Of a DNA stretch of 64,000 nt, positions 1 through 8,596 are shown in pieces. Source of the stretch: Acidocella sp. (GTDB lineage Bacteria; Pseudomonadota; Alphaproteobacteria; Acetobacterales; Acetobacteraceae). The position numbers were made by a program, and so were the translations under genes. The DNA lies in NCBI GenBank assembly GCA_031291755.1, contig JARLIK010000019.1, positions 248,001 through 312,000 on the forward strand, read 5' to 3'. The number at the start of each line of letters is the position of its first letter. Within the stretch, counting starts at the first letter, position 1. Below the pieces are notes generated by a model. It had not been told where the DNA came from. It made no database searches and saw nothing but the letters and a program-made list of their open reading frames with translations.

Positions 1-91
1 CGTGGCAACCCGCCGTGGCAAGAAGGTAGCTGATCTTTATGGCTCAGCACCGGCCAAAAAAGATGTGGTTGTGGAGGCTTCTGATGTCTGA
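1..91 (+). CDS. rpsE: 30S ribosomal protein S5, C-terminal end (5' truncated by window edge)
   Basis: The open frame beginning at base 2 encodes about 29 residues ending ...KKDVVVEASDV and stops at TGA 89-91. Its position directly upstream of rpmD, with an 8-nt overlap, is the standard spc-operon place of rpsE, and VATRRGKKVADLYG resembles the end of alphaproteobacterial S5. S5 is a small-subunit protein acting in decoding accuracy. Only the tail is visible, so the call rests mainly on gene order. Confidence 0.85.
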   Translation, partial: VATRRGKKVADLYGSAPAKKDVVVEASDV

Positions 92-272
92 GAAAAAAAT
101 CCGCGTGACGCAGATCGGTTCGGGTAATGGCCAGAAGCCTGGCCAGCAGGCCACGCTGATTGGCCTGGGTCTGAACAAGATCAGCAAGAGCCGTGACTAT
201 GCCGACACTTTAGAAGTGCGCGGCATGATCAAGAAAGTCGCCCATCTGGTGAAGGTTGAAGAGCTGGCTTAA
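84..272 (+). CDS. rpmD: 50S ribosomal protein L30
   Basis: A 62-residue protein with the L30 pattern (IRVTQIGSGNG near the N-terminus, LGLNKI in the middle, a VRGMI..VAHLVKVEE C-terminus) of the usual bacterial length. The ATG at 84 overlaps the rpsE stop, implying translational coupling. An in-frame ATG at 39 lies inside rpsE and is not used. The gene sits between rpsE and rplO as in the canonical spc operon. Confidence 0.95.
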   Translation: MSEKKIRVTQIGSGNGQKPGQQATLIGLGLNKISKSRDYADTLEVRGMIKKVAHLVKVEELA

Positions 273-295
273 CGCCCGCTTGAAGGAATATGACG

Positions 296-787
296 ATGAA
301 ACTCAACGATCTGCGGGACAATCCCGGCGCCCGTCTGAAGTCCAAGCGGCTTGGTCGCGGCATTGGCTCCGGCAAGGGCAAAACCTCCGGTAAGGGCGTT
401 AAAGGCCAGAAGGCTCGTGAAGGCGTTTCGCTGAACGGCTTTGAGGGTGGCCAGTTGCCAATCTATCGCCGGTTGCCCAAGCGCGGCTTCCATAACGTCA
501 ACCGCAAGGAATACGCGCCTCTCAACCTCTCCAGCCTCGAAGCTGCGTTTGAGGATGGCAAACTCGATGCGACCAAGCCGATCAACGAAGCCGCTCTTCG
601 TGATGCTGGTCTGGTGCGTCTGGGTAAGGTCGATGGCGTGCGTTTGCTCGCTAAAGGCACCATTACCCGCGCCATCACCATCGAAGTCTCTGGCGCCTCG
701 GTGGCTGCCATTGCTGCGGTGGAACAGGCCGGCGGCAAAGTAACCACTCTGGTTGCTGCTAAGGTTCATGAGGCTCCGGCTGCGTAA
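296..787 (+). CDS. rplO: 50S ribosomal protein L15
   Basis: A 163-residue L15: the N-terminal [13 protein letters not shown] motif, the Gly/Lys-rich basic loop ([15 protein letters not shown], residues about 20-34) that threads into 23S rRNA, and the [16 protein letters not shown] segment are all present. AAGGA at 283-287 is 8 nt from the ATG at 296 but only 2 nt from the ATG at 290, so 296 is preferred. The gene lies between rpmD and secY in the spc operon and is expressed with them. Confidence 0.95.
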   Translation: MKLNDLRDNPGARLKSKRLGRGIGSGKGKTSGKGVKGQKAREGVSLNGFEGGQLPIYRRLPKRGFHNVNRKEYAPLNLSSLEAAFEDGKLDATKPINEAALRDAGLVRLGKVDGVRLLAKGTITRAITIEVSGASVAAIAAVEQAGGKVTTLVAAKVHEAPAA

Positions 788-895
788 ATCAAAGCCACTT
801 GCCTCCACCGGCTTAATGCCGGAAAACAAGCGTTGAACATTCGGCGCTTCCGGGTGCCAAACCTGGAAGCGCCGTTTCTATGAAAGAGGACTCGC

Positions 896-2233
896 ATGGC
901 TTCCGCCGCAGAACAAATGGCATCCAGCATGAATCTTGGCGCTTTCGCCAAGGCCACTGAGCTTAAAAAGCGCATTTGGTTTACGCTTGGCGCGCTGATC
1001 GTCTTCCGTCTCGGCACCTACATTCCGGTGCCGGGCGTGGATGGCACCGTGATGGCCCATATGATGACGCAAAATGGCGGCGGCATTTTAGGCATGTTCA
1101 ACATGTTCACCGGCGGCGCGCTTGGCCGGATGACGATTTTTGCTCTGAACATCATGCCGTATATCAGTGCCTCGATTATCATCCAGCTGATGACCTCGGC
1201 GATCCCGACGCTGGAGAGCCTGAAAAAGGAGGGCGAGTCGGGCCGCCAGAAGATCACCCAATATACCCGCTATCTCACGGTGCTGATTGCGGCGGTGCAG
1301 GCCTATGGCATTTCGGTTGGTCTGCAAGGCATGAAGAGCACCCTCGGCCCGGCGGTGATTGACCCGGGTTTCTTCTTTACCTTTACCTGCGTTGTGACGC
1401 TGGTGGGGGGCACCGTGTTCCTGATGTGGTTGGGTGAGCAGATCACCTCGCGCGGCATCGGCAATGGCGCCTCGCTGATCATCTTCTCGGGGATTGTGGC
1501 CAATTTGCCGGTCGCCATAGCCAATATTCTGGAGCTTGGCTCCACCGGCGCGCTTTCCACTCTGTTCATTATTACCTTCTTTATCGCAGCGTTCGGCATC
1601 ATCGCCTTTGTGGTGTTCATGGAACGCGCTCAGCGGCGGGTACTGGTGCAATATCCCAAGCGCCAGGTTGGCCAGCGCATGTTTGGCGGCGACTCGAGTT
1701 ACATGCCGCTGAAGGTGAACACCTCGGGAGTGATTCCACCGATTTTCGCCAGTTCCTTGCTGCTGATCCCCGCTACCATCGTCGGGTTTGCCAAGGGTGG
1801 GCCGGGTTGGCTGCAAGGAGTCGCGCATCAGCTCAGCCATGGTCAGCCAGGCTATATGCTGTTTTTTGCCTTTCTGATTATATTTTTCGCGTATTTCTAC
1901 ACCGCCATTGTGTTCAATCCGGAAGAGAAAGCCGACGAGTTGAAAAAATACGGCGGCTTTGTTCCGGGTATTCGCCCAGGTGCCAATACGGCGGCGTTCT
2001 TTGATACGGTGCTGACGCGGCTAACCACCATCGGGGCGGGGTATCTGGTGATTGTCTGCCTGCTGCCGGAGTTTGTGCTGAGCAACTATAGCCTGCCGTT
2101 CTATTTTGGCGGCACTTCGATTTTGATCATCGTCTCGGTAACGATGGATACCGTGAGCCAGATTCAATCACATCTGCTGGCCCACCAATATGAAGGTTTG
2201 ATTCGGAAAAACCGCGGCAAAAGCCGGAAATAA
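896..2233 (+). CDS. secY: Protein translocase subunit SecY
   Basis: A 445-residue polytopic inner-membrane protein with about ten hydrophobic segments, the pore-forming subunit of the SecYEG channel. The N-terminal LKKRIWFTLGALIVFRLGTY stretch, the plug region after GVDGTVM, and the cytosolic loop FMERAQRRVLVQYPKRQVG are typical SecY signatures. A GAAAGAGGA ribosome site precedes ATG 896. It follows rplO by about 110 nt and is followed after 15 nt by adk, the usual order in Alphaproteobacteria. Confidence 0.97.
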   Translation: MASAAEQMASSMNLGAFAKATELKKRIWFTLGALIVFRLGTYIPVPGVDGTVMAHMMTQNGGGILGMFNMFTGGALGRMTIFALNIMPYISASIIIQLMTSAIPTLESLKKEGESGRQKITQYTRYLTVLIAAVQAYGISVGLQGMKSTLGPAVIDPGFFFTFTCVVTLVGGTVFLMWLGEQITSRGIGNGASLIIFSGIVANLPVAIANILELGSTGALSTLFIITFFIAAFGIIAFVVFMERAQRRVLVQYPKRQVGQRMFGGDSSYMPLKVNTSGVIPPIFASSLLLIPATIVGFAKGGPGWLQGVAHQLSHGQPGYMLFFAFLIIFFAYFYTAIVFNPEEKADELKKYGGFVPGIRPGANTAAFFDTVLTRLTTIGAGYLVIVCLLPEFVLSNYSLPFYFGGTSILIIVSVTMDTVSQIQSHLLAHQYEGLIRKNRGKSRK

Positions 2234-2248
2234 AAAAGGAAGCACACG

Positions 2249-2923
2249 ATGGAACTGATTCTTTTAGGCCCGCCTGGGGCCGGCAAGGGTACCCAATCTA
2301 AGCTGCTGGAGACCCGCTACAAGGTAGCCCAGATCTCCACGGGCGATATGCTCCGGGCCGAGGTTAAGGCCGGGACGCCGATCGGGTTGGAGGCCAAGGG
2401 GGTGATGGCGGCCGGTGGTTTGGTGTCGGATGATCTGATCATCCGTATGATCGCTGAGCGGATCAGCCGCCCGGATTGTGCGAACGGCTTTATCCTGGAT
2501 GGTTTTCCCCGCACCGTACCGCAGGCCGAGGCGCTGGATCGGCTGCTGCACGACACGAAGGTCGACCTCGACGCCGTGATCGAGTTGAAGGTTGACGAAG
2601 CCATGCTGATCGAGCGGATCAGTGGCCGTTTCACCTGCGCAAAATGCGGGGCAGGGTATCACGATAAGTTCAAGCAACCGCATGTCGCGGGTGTGTGTGA
2701 TAAATGCGGCTCTACCGAGTTCTCTCGCCGCCCCGATGATAAGGCCGAGACCGTGCATGCCCGCATGGAGGCCTATAACGCTGATACTGTGCCGATTCTG
2801 CCCTATTACCAAGCCAAAGGGCGGCTTTTCACGGTGGATGGGATGGCCGATATGGATGAGGTGGAGCGCCAGATTGAGGCGGTTTTGCGCAAGGTTGGCG
2901 TTGCCGAGCCCACTCCGGCCTAA
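2249..2923 (+). CDS. adk: Adenylate kinase (zinc-type LID)
   Basis: A 224-residue adenylate kinase catalysing ATP + AMP <-> 2 ADP in the cytosol. The P-loop GPPGAGKGT is at residues 7-15 and DGFPRT, the AMP-site motif, follows near residue 85. The LID domain carries four cysteines, C130-x2-C133 and C150-x2-C153, the Zn-binding arrangement found in many long-form bacterial Adk proteins. AAAAGGA lies just upstream. It is the last gene before the inverted repeat that separates the spc block from the rpsM block. Confidence 0.96.
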   Translation: MELILLGPPGAGKGTQSKLLETRYKVAQISTGDMLRAEVKAGTPIGLEAKGVMAAGGLVSDDLIIRMIAERISRPDCANGFILDGFPRTVPQAEALDRLLHDTKVDLDAVIELKVDEAMLIERISGRFTCAKCGAGYHDKFKQPHVAGVCDKCGSTEFSRRPDDKAETVHARMEAYNADTVPILPYYQAKGRLFTVDGMADMDEVERQIEAVLRKVGVAEPTPA

Positions 2924-2924
2924 T

Positions 2925-2959
2925 AATTTTTCGTGATCATGGTTCGATCACGAAAAATT
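2925..2959 (+). terminator. 14-bp perfect inverted repeat between adk and rpsM, possible terminator
   Basis: AATTTTTCGTGATC (2925-2938) and GATCACGAAAAATT (2946-2959) are perfect inverted copies separated by 7 nt, starting immediately after the adk stop. The stem is AT-rich at its base, so the RNA hairpin would end in paired U residues, which fits a bidirectional terminator or a 3'-end stabilising hairpin. A third GATCACG follows directly (2960-2966). Termination strength cannot be judged from sequence alone. Confidence 0.55.
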
Positions 2960-2971
2960 GATCACGTTTGA

Positions 2972-2999
2972 TTGACTCTGTTTGGGGCATCGCTATAAC
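2972..2999 (+). promoter_or_regulatory. Probable sigma70 promoter of rpsM-rpsK-rpoA-rplQ
   Basis: TTGACT (2972-2977) and TATAAC (2994-2999) are separated by 16 bp, each one base from consensus. The site lies just after the inverted repeat and about 90 bp before rpsM, the correct place for an independent promoter of the alpha-operon genes. Confidence 0.65.
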
Positions 3000-3009
3000 G
3001 CCCATCTCT

Positions 3010-3034
3010 GCGGCGCTCCAACTCGGGGCGCCGC
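3010..3034 (+). promoter_or_regulatory. GC-rich hairpin in the rpsM leader
   Basis: GCGGCGCTCC (3010-3019) pairs with GGGGCGCCGC (3025-3034), ten pairs with one G-U, around a 5-nt loop. It falls in the predicted 5' leader downstream of the TTGACT/TATAAC promoter and is followed by a pyrimidine-rich TTGCTTTTCT. It could be an attenuator or a ribosomal-protein-binding autoregulatory site; which one, if either, is not determinable here. Confidence 0.45.
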
Positions 3035-3089
3035 AACTTGCTTTTCTACCCCATTCCGCCGCAAGGCGAGACCATCAGGAGAGACCACC

Positions 3090-3467
3090 GTGGCGCGTAT
3101 TGCCGGCGTAAACATTCCCACGAATAAGCGTGTTCTGATCAGCCTTCGCTATATCTACGGCATTGGCCCGGTGAAAGCCCGTGACATTTGTACGGCGCTC
3201 AGCATCCCTGAGGACCGCCGCGTCAACCAGCTTTCCGACGATGAAGTGCTGAAAATCCGCGAGTTGATCGACCGGGACTACCGCGTTGAGGGTGACCTCC
3301 GCCGCGAAACCGCGATGAACATCAAGCGCTTGATGGATCTCGGCTGCTACCGGGGTCTGCGCCATCGTAAGGGCCTGCCGGTCCGCGGTCAGCGCACCCA
3401 CACCAATGCCCGTACCCGTAAGGGCAAGGCTGTGGCGATTGCCGGCAAGAAGAAAGTTACCAAGTAA
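3090..3467 (+). CDS. rpsM: 30S ribosomal protein S13
   Basis: A 125-residue S13 starting at GTG 3090, preceded by AGGAGA at 3077-3082. [10 protein letters not shown] and the helix-two-turn-helix [11 protein letters not shown] are diagnostic, as are the C-terminal basic tail [14 protein letters not shown] and the Lys-rich end that contacts tRNA. An upstream in-frame extension to 2982 has no ribosome site and covers the promoter and leader hairpin, so it is rejected. First gene of the rpsM-rpsK-rpoA-rplQ unit. Confidence 0.97.
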   Translation: MARIAGVNIPTNKRVLISLRYIYGIGPVKARDICTALSIPEDRRVNQLSDDEVLKIRELIDRDYRVEGDLRRETAMNIKRLMDLGCYRGLRHRKGLPVRGQRTHTNARTRKGKAVAIAGKKKVTK

Positions 3468-3503
3468 TTTTTCGCTATTTTCTAAGAATTCAGGATTAAA
3501 GAC

Positions 3504-3893
3504 ATGGCGAAACCCGCCTCACGCCCCCGTAAAAAAGAACGCAAGAACATCATCTCTGGTGTTGCCCATGTTCTGGCTAGCTTCAACAATACCATGGTGA
3601 ACATCACCGACGCCCAGGGCAACACCATTGCCTGGTCATCGGCTGGCAGCCAGGGTTTCAAAGGCAGCCGTAAATCGACTCCGTATGCTGCCCAGGTGGC
3701 GGCTGAGGATGCGGGCAAGAAGGCCCGTGAGCACGGCATGGAAATGCTGGAAATTGAAGTGAGCGGCCCTGGTTCGGGCCGTGAAAGTGCGTTGCGCGCT
3801 CTGCAGACTGTTGGCTTCCAAATCTCCGCGATCCGCGATTTGACGCCGATCCCGCATAATGGTTGCCGCCCGCGCAAGCGCCGCCGCGTTTAA
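3504..3893 (+). CDS. rpsK: 30S ribosomal protein S11
   Basis: A 129-residue S11 with the conserved [19 protein letters not shown]-terminal core, [19 protein letters not shown], and the C-terminal [18 protein letters not shown] signature. S11 forms part of the platform near the mRNA exit. It starts 36 nt after rpsM and precedes rpoA, the standard order. Confidence 0.97.
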   Translation: MAKPASRPRKKERKNIISGVAHVLASFNNTMVNITDAQGNTIAWSSAGSQGFKGSRKSTPYAAQVAAEDAGKKAREHGMEMLEIEVSGPGSGRESALRALQTVGFQISAIRDLTPIPHNGCRPRKRRRV

Positions 3894-3981
3894 GGCTAGG
3901 GTCTGGGGCTACTGGCAGCCCGTGGAACAATCATTTGGTTAAGGTTTGGGCGGTGATTTTATTGCCTGGCCGGAGGGTTAA

Positions 3982-5019
3982 ATGTTGAAAGAATCTAGTT
4001 TGTCGCTGCAACGCAACTGGCAAATGCTGATCAAGCCGGAACAGCTTGATGTTGAATTCGGGTCTGACCCGGCACGCGTGGCCACCATTATCGCTGAGCC
4101 GCTGGAGCGCGGCTTTGGCATGACGCTGGGCAATTCGCTGCGCCGGATTTTGCTGTCCTCGCTGCAAGGCGCTGCGGTTACGGCCGTGCGAATCGACGGC
4201 GTGCTGCATGAATTCTCCACTCTGGCCGGCGTGCGTGAAGACGTCACCGACATCGTGTTGAACATCAAGCAGCTTGCCGTTCGCATGCATGGCGAAGGCC
4301 CCAAGCGCATGGTGCTGACCGCTACCGGCCCTGGTGAAGTCAAGGCCGGCGCGATTCAGTCTGGCCATGATATTGAGATCATGAACCCGGATCTGGTGCT
4401 GTGCACCCTCGATGACGGCGCCACCCTGGGTATGGAATTCACCGTTGGCTCCGGCCGCGGCTATGAACCCGCCGCCAACAACCGCCCAGAAGATGCGCCG
4501 ATCGGCCTGATCCCGGTCGATGCGATTTATTCGCCGGTTCGCCGCGTGTCCTACCGGGTCGAACAGACCCGCGTTGGTCAGGTGACCGACTATGATAAGC
4601 TGATTTTGCAGATCGAAACCAACGGCGCCATTGCCCCGGAAGATTCCGTGGCCCTTGCCGCCCGCATCCTGCAGGACCAGCTCGGCATGTTCGTGAACTT
4701 TGAGGAACCGCAGCGCCTGCGCGCCGAAGAGCCGCGCATAGAGCTGCCGTTCAATGCCAATCTGCTTCGTAAGGTCGATGAGCTGGAGCTTTCGGTCCGT
4801 AGCGCCAACTGCCTGAAGAACGATAATATCGTGTATATCGGTGATCTCGTTCAGAAGTCTGAGCAGGAAATGCTGCGTACCCCGAATTTCGGACGCAAGT
4901 CGTTGAACGAAATCAAAGAAGTGCTCACCGTCATGGGCTTGTCCCTTGGCATGACCGTGACCGATTGGCCGCCCGAGAATATCGAGGAATTGGCCAAGCG
5001 TTCAGATCAACCCTTTTAA
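3982..5019 (+). CDS. rpoA: RNA polymerase alpha subunit
   Basis: A 345-residue alpha subunit. The N-terminal assembly domain (about 1-235) contains [21 protein letters not shown], the conserved dimerisation and beta-contact region. The C-terminal domain (about 255-320) contains [13 protein letters not shown] and the helix-hairpin-helix segment [16 protein letters not shown], which bind UP elements and activators. The start at ATG 3982 has GGAGG about 8 nt upstream; the extension before the conserved NWQMLIKP is short. Cotranscribed with rplQ. Confidence 0.97.
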   Translation: MLKESSLSLQRNWQMLIKPEQLDVEFGSDPARVATIIAEPLERGFGMTLGNSLRRILLSSLQGAAVTAVRIDGVLHEFSTLAGVREDVTDIVLNIKQLAVRMHGEGPKRMVLTATGPGEVKAGAIQSGHDIEIMNPDLVLCTLDDGATLGMEFTVGSGRGYEPAANNRPEDAPIGLIPVDAIYSPVRRVSYRVEQTRVGQVTDYDKLILQIETNGAIAPEDSVALAARILQDQLGMFVNFEEPQRLRAEEPRIELPFNANLLRKVDELELSVRSANCLKNDNIVYIGDLVQKSEQEMLRTPNFGRKSLNEIKEVLTVMGLSLGMTVTDWPPENIEELAKRSDQPF

Positions 5020-5043
5020 AAGTCACACCAGGAATATTTAATC

Positions 5044-5469
5044 ATGCGTCACGGTCTCAGCGGACGGAAACTCAGCGTCACCTCGTCCCATCGCGCCGCC
5101 ATGTTTCGCAACATGGCTGTTGCTCTCATCAAGCATGAGCAGATCACCACCACCTTGCCGAAGGCGAAGGAACTTCGCCCGGTGGCTGAGAAGCTGGTGA
5201 CTCTCGCCAAGCGCGGCGATTTGCACGCCAAGCGTCAGGCCTTCAACCAGTTGCGCGACGAGACCATCGTCAGCAAGCTGTTTGCAACCCTGGCTGACCG
5301 CTACAAGACCCGCGCCGGCGGTTATACTCGCGTGCTGAAGGCCGGCATGCGCTTTGGCGACGCCGCCGACATGGCGGTGATCGAATTCGTGGATCGTGAT
5401 GTCTCCGCCAAGGGTCTCGATAGCGGCCCGGTTGCTGAGAAGACCGAGGACGACGATTCCGAGGACTAA
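5044..5469 (+). CDS. rplQ: 50S ribosomal protein L17
   Basis: A 141-residue L17 beginning [20 protein letters not shown], the invariant start of the family, followed by the [23 protein letters not shown]-type core. The last twenty residues are an acidic tail ([10 protein letters not shown]), common in Alphaproteobacteria. It lies 24 nt after rpoA and is followed by a strong intrinsic terminator. Confidence 0.97.
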   Translation: MRHGLSGRKLSVTSSHRAAMFRNMAVALIKHEQITTTLPKAKELRPVAEKLVTLAKRGDLHAKRQAFNQLRDETIVSKLFATLADRYKTRAGGYTRVLKAGMRFGDAADMAVIEFVDRDVSAKGLDSGPVAEKTEDDDSED

Positions 5470-5490
5470 GTTTCGCCTTTTAGGTGAATG

Positions 5491-5518
5491 AAAAAAGCAG
5501 GCTCCGGCCTGCTTTTTT
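5491..5518 (+). terminator. Intrinsic terminator after rplQ
   Basis: AAAAAAGCAGGC (5491-5502) pairs perfectly with GCCTGCTTTTTT (5507-5518) over a 4-nt loop, giving a 12-bp stem ending in a U tract. It closes the rpsM-rplQ transcript just before the lysR gene. The A/T symmetry also allows some termination on the other strand. Confidence 0.9.
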
Positions 5519-5548
5519 ATTTGGTCGTGCTGCTGCTACATTCCCCCC

Positions 5549-6436
5549 ATGCTCGGTAAACTCGAATATCTCATCGCTCTGGCCCGCGAGAAAAACTTTG
5601 GCCGTGCCGCGGAGGCTTGCGGGGTGACCCAGCCGAGCTTCTCGGCCGGAATCCGTGCCCTGGAAGAATTGATGGGCATGCCTCTGGTCAACCGTTCCTC
5701 GCGCTTTCAGGGCTTTACCCCGGAAGGCGAGGCGATGCTGGAATGGGCGCGGCGGATTACCGGCGATGTCCACGCTATGCGCGACGATGTCAGCCGGCTT
5801 AAACGGGGTTTGAGCGGTTTGCTGCGGATTGCTGCGGTGCCCACTGCCCTGGCGGTGGTGGCTGAACTGACCACGCCCTACCGCGCCCAGCATCCGAATG
5901 TGCGGTTTCAAATTTTCTCCTGCACATCCTCAGAGGTGCTGGATCGGCTGCATAATCTGGAGATCGATGCTGGGCTGACCTATCTTGATAATGAACCGGT
6001 GGGCAAAACACGGATCATCCCGCTGTATGAGGAACGCTACCGGTTGCTCACCTCAGCCAATGCTCCTTTGGGCGACCGTGAGAGCGTGACCTGGGCCGAA
6101 GTTGGGAAAATTCCGCTCTGCCTACTGACCCCGGATATGCAGAACCGCCGGATCATCGACAGGCTGCTGCGCAATGCCGGGGTGGTGGCGGAGCCGACAT
6201 TAGAGTCTAATTCTATCGTGGTGCTGGTCAGTCACGTGCAAACCGGCCGCTGGGCCAGCGTCATGCCGGAAAAGCTGGCGGAGATTTTTGGCCTGACCAC
6301 CCGGCTGCGGGCCATTCCCATTACCAACCCGCAAGAGGTGCACCGGGTAGGGCTGGTGGTGGCTGACCGCGACCCGCTCTCCCCCCTGACCGAGGCGCTG
6401 ATCGTACAAGCAACCCGACTGCAGCAGTTAAGCTAG
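5549..6436 (+). CDS. LysR-type regulator next to the formate dehydrogenase operon
   Basis: A 295-residue LysR-type transcription factor: winged HTH at residues about 3-60 (AAEACGVTQPSFSAGIRALE) and a periplasmic-binding-protein-like effector domain from about 90 to 290. It is codirectional with and 150 bp upstream of fdsG, the position of the FdsR-type regulator of fds operons in other Proteobacteria. The effector is likely formate or a related signal, but that is inference from position. Confident family call, moderate regulon call. Confidence 0.88.
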   Translation: MLGKLEYLIALAREKNFGRAAEACGVTQPSFSAGIRALEELMGMPLVNRSSRFQGFTPEGEAMLEWARRITGDVHAMRDDVSRLKRGLSGLLRIAAVPTALAVVAELTTPYRAQHPNVRFQIFSCTSSEVLDRLHNLEIDAGLTYLDNEPVGKTRIIPLYEERYRLLTSANAPLGDRESVTWAEVGKIPLCLLTPDMQNRRIIDRLLRNAGVVAEPTLESNSIVVLVSHVQTGRWASVMPEKLAEIFGLTTRLRAIPITNPQEVHRVGLVVADRDPLSPLTEALIVQATRLQQLS

Positions 6437-6497
6437 AGTACATAAAGCCGCATTATCCTGCCAAGGCGCCGTTCCGGCGGCTTGGGGGAGGCTTATG

Positions 6498-6512
6498 ATA
6501 GCTTTGTGCTAT
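6498..6512. promoter_or_regulatory. Inverted repeat in the fdsG upstream region, candidate LysR operator
   Basis: ATAGC (6498-6502) and GCTAT (6508-6512) are exact inverted repeats with a 5-nt spacer, a 15-bp dyad that fits the T-N11-A LysR recognition layout. It sits about 75 bp before fdsG. A further imperfect dyad (CCAAG..CTTGG, 6461-6485) follows the lysR stop and may be its terminator. Confidence 0.45.
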
Positions 6513-6585
6513 TGCAACACTGATATTTGATATTGTTTTTAGCTGTGAAATGGTTGAAACGCCAATCGAGCGGTAGGGGAAATCT

Positions 6586-7050
6586 GTGAACAACGACTTT
6601 AAACCTGAATTGGTTGAAGCGATTATTGATGCCAACCTGGGGCTGGAACGGCCCTTGTTGCCTGTTTTGCATGCCATACAGGAAGAATTCGGATTTATTT
6701 CCGAAGACGCCATGCGGCTGGTCGCGAATCGGCTGAATATCACCCGCGCCGAGGTTTATGGCGTGGTTTCCTTTTATCATGATTACCGGACCAAGCCTGC
6801 TGGCCGCCATGTGTTGAAGCTGTGCCGGGCGGAAGCCTGCCAGTCGATGGGGAGCGAGGCCAACGCTGCGGCATTGCTGACCCGGCTGGGGCTGGATTGG
6901 GGCGGCACTACCGAAGATGGCCGTCTGACGGTGGAACCGGTTTATTGCCTCGGCCTTTGCGCCTGTGCACCGAGTGCGATGCTGGACGGCGAACTGCATG
7001 GGCGGCTTGATGCGGCGGGTCTGGAATTTCTGGCGCAGGAGGCCGCGTGA
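6586..7050 (+). CDS. fdsG: NAD-dependent formate dehydrogenase gamma subunit (NuoE-like)
   Basis: A 154-residue NuoE-family protein. Cysteines C80, C85, C121 and C125 form the thioredoxin-like [2Fe-2S] site. In soluble FdsABG complexes this subunit passes electrons between the FMN of FdsB and the Fe-S chain. Start GTG 6586 is preceded by AGGGGA. The stop overlaps the fdsB start by one base (TGATG), implying coupled translation. First gene of fdsG-fdsB-fdsA-fdhD-fdsD. Confidence 0.93.
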   Translation: MNNDFKPELVEAIIDANLGLERPLLPVLHAIQEEFGFISEDAMRLVANRLNITRAEVYGVVSFYHDYRTKPAGRHVLKLCRAEACQSMGSEANAAALLTRLGLDWGGTTEDGRLTVEPVYCLGLCACAPSAMLDGELHGRLDAAGLEFLAQEAA

Positions 7051-8588
7051 TGAGAATCTACGTGCCCTGCGATGCCGCCGCACTGGCGACTGGCGCTGAT
7101 AAAGTTGCGGCTGCAATTGTAGCTGAAGCCGGCCGCCGGGGCGTTGAGGCGCAGATTGTCCGCAACGGATCGCGCGGCATGTTTTGGCTGGAGCCGCTGG
7201 TGGAAATTGTGACACCACAAGGCCGCACCGGCTTTGGGCCGATGACGGTGGCTGACGTGCCGGGTCTGTTTGATGCACCGGGGCAGCATCCCAAGGCGGT
7301 TGGGCTGGTTGAGGAAATTCCGTTCTTTGCCAAGCAACAGCGTCTGACGTTCGCCCGCTGTGGCGTCATCGACCCGTTGGATTTGGGTGATTACATCGCC
7401 TACGGTGGTTATGCTGGTTTGGCGCAGGCCATCAAGCTGGGGCCTGCCGGGATTTGCGCTGAGGTGAAGGACTCGGGCCTGCGAGGGCGTGGTGGCGCTG
7501 GTTTTCCGACAGGCATTAAATGGGAGACCGTGCGGACCGCCCAGGCCGACCAGAAATACGTTGTTTGTAACGCTGATGAGGGTGACTCCGGCACCTTCGC
7601 TGACCGGCTGATGATGGAGGGCGATCCGTTCAGCCTAGTGGAAGGCATGACCATCGCCGGCATCGCGACCGGCGCCACTAGGGGGTATGTTTATATCCGT
7701 TCGGAATATCCACATTCTATCCGCACCATGAATAAAGCGATCGCGCGGGCCCGGCAGGCTAAACTGCTCGGCGCTAACGTGATGGAGTCTAGCCACGACT
7801 TTGACATGGAGGTTTTTGTGGGTGCCGGCGCCTATGTGTGCGGCGAGGAAACCGCGTTGCTGGATAGTTTGGAAGGCAAGCGCGGCCAGGTTCGCGCCAA
7901 GCCGCCGTTGCCGGCGCTGGTGGGGCTGTTCGGCAAGCCGACCGTGATCAACAACGCCATTTCACTGCTCACCATTCCGGTGATTCTAGAAAAGGGTGCC
8001 AAGTATTACGCTGAATTCGGCATGGGCCGGTCACGCGGTACGATGCCGGTGCAAATTGCGGGCAATGTAAAACGCGGCGGCCTGTTCGAGGCGGCATTCG
8101 GCATTACTCTGGGTGAAATTATCAACGACATCGCCGGTGGAACGGCCTCGGGCCGTCCGGTGCGGGCGGTGCAGGCTGGTGGGCCGCTGGGGGCGTATTT
8201 TCCTCCCTCCTTGTTTGATACCGAATATGACTATGAAGCCTTCACCAAACGCAATGGCTTGATCGGGCATGGCGGCTTGGTGGTGTTTGACGATAGCGTG
8301 GACATGGCCAAAATGGCCCGCTTTGCCATGGAATTCTGTGCTCATGAATCTTGCGGCAAATGCACGCCATGCCGCATCGGTTCGACCCGCGGTGTTGAGG
8401 TGATCGACAAGATCATTGCGGGGATTGAGCCTGAGAAAAACCTCAGCCTCGTTGAAGACCTTTGTGAAACCATGAAGTTAGGCTCGCTGTGTGCGCTGGG
8501 CGGCTTCACGCCGTACCCGGTGATGAGTGCGATCACACATTTTCCTGAAGATTTCCAAAAACCAGCGATGCCGTTGGCGGCGGAATAG
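7050..8588 (+). CDS. fdsB: NAD-dependent formate dehydrogenase beta subunit (NuoF-like)
   Basis: A 512-residue flavoprotein that reduces NAD+ with electrons from FdsA. An N-terminal NuoE/thioredoxin-like extension (about 1-110) precedes the NuoF core with the FMN/NAD motif GRGGAGFPTG near residue 150 and the [4Fe-4S] motif ESCGKCTPCR (C435, C438, C441 plus a later Cys). AGGAGG at 7037-7042 is 7 nt from ATG 7050, so this is preferred over the GTG at 7047. Cytosolic; works with FdsG and FdsA. Confidence 0.94.
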   Translation: MRIYVPCDAAALATGADKVAAAIVAEAGRRGVEAQIVRNGSRGMFWLEPLVEIVTPQGRTGFGPMTVADVPGLFDAPGQHPKAVGLVEEIPFFAKQQRLTFARCGVIDPLDLGDYIAYGGYAGLAQAIKLGPAGICAEVKDSGLRGRGGAGFPTGIKWETVRTAQADQKYVVCNADEGDSGTFADRLMMEGDPFSLVEGMTIAGIATGATRGYVYIRSEYPHSIRTMNKAIARARQAKLLGANVMESSHDFDMEVFVGAGAYVCGEETALLDSLEGKRGQVRAKPPLPALVGLFGKPTVINNAISLLTIPVILEKGAKYYAEFGMGRSRGTMPVQIAGNVKRGGLFEAAFGITLGEIINDIAGGTASGRPVRAVQAGGPLGAYFPPSLFDTEYDYEAFTKRNGLIGHGGLVVFDDSVDMAKMARFAMEFCAHESCGKCTPCRIGSTRGVEVIDKIIAGIEPEKNLSLVEDLCETMKLGSLCALGGFTPYPVMSAITHFPEDFQKPAMPLAAE

Positions 8589-8596
8589 GAGCAGAT

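Noticed and set aside
1088-1840. 250-codon minus-strand open frame inside secY
   Set aside because: Composition rich in His/Arg/Gln as expected for an antisense frame of a membrane-protein gene; no motif.
2982-3089. N-terminal extension of rpsM
   Set aside because: It covers the promoter and leader hairpin, has no ribosome site, and the S13 consensus start is at GTG 3090.
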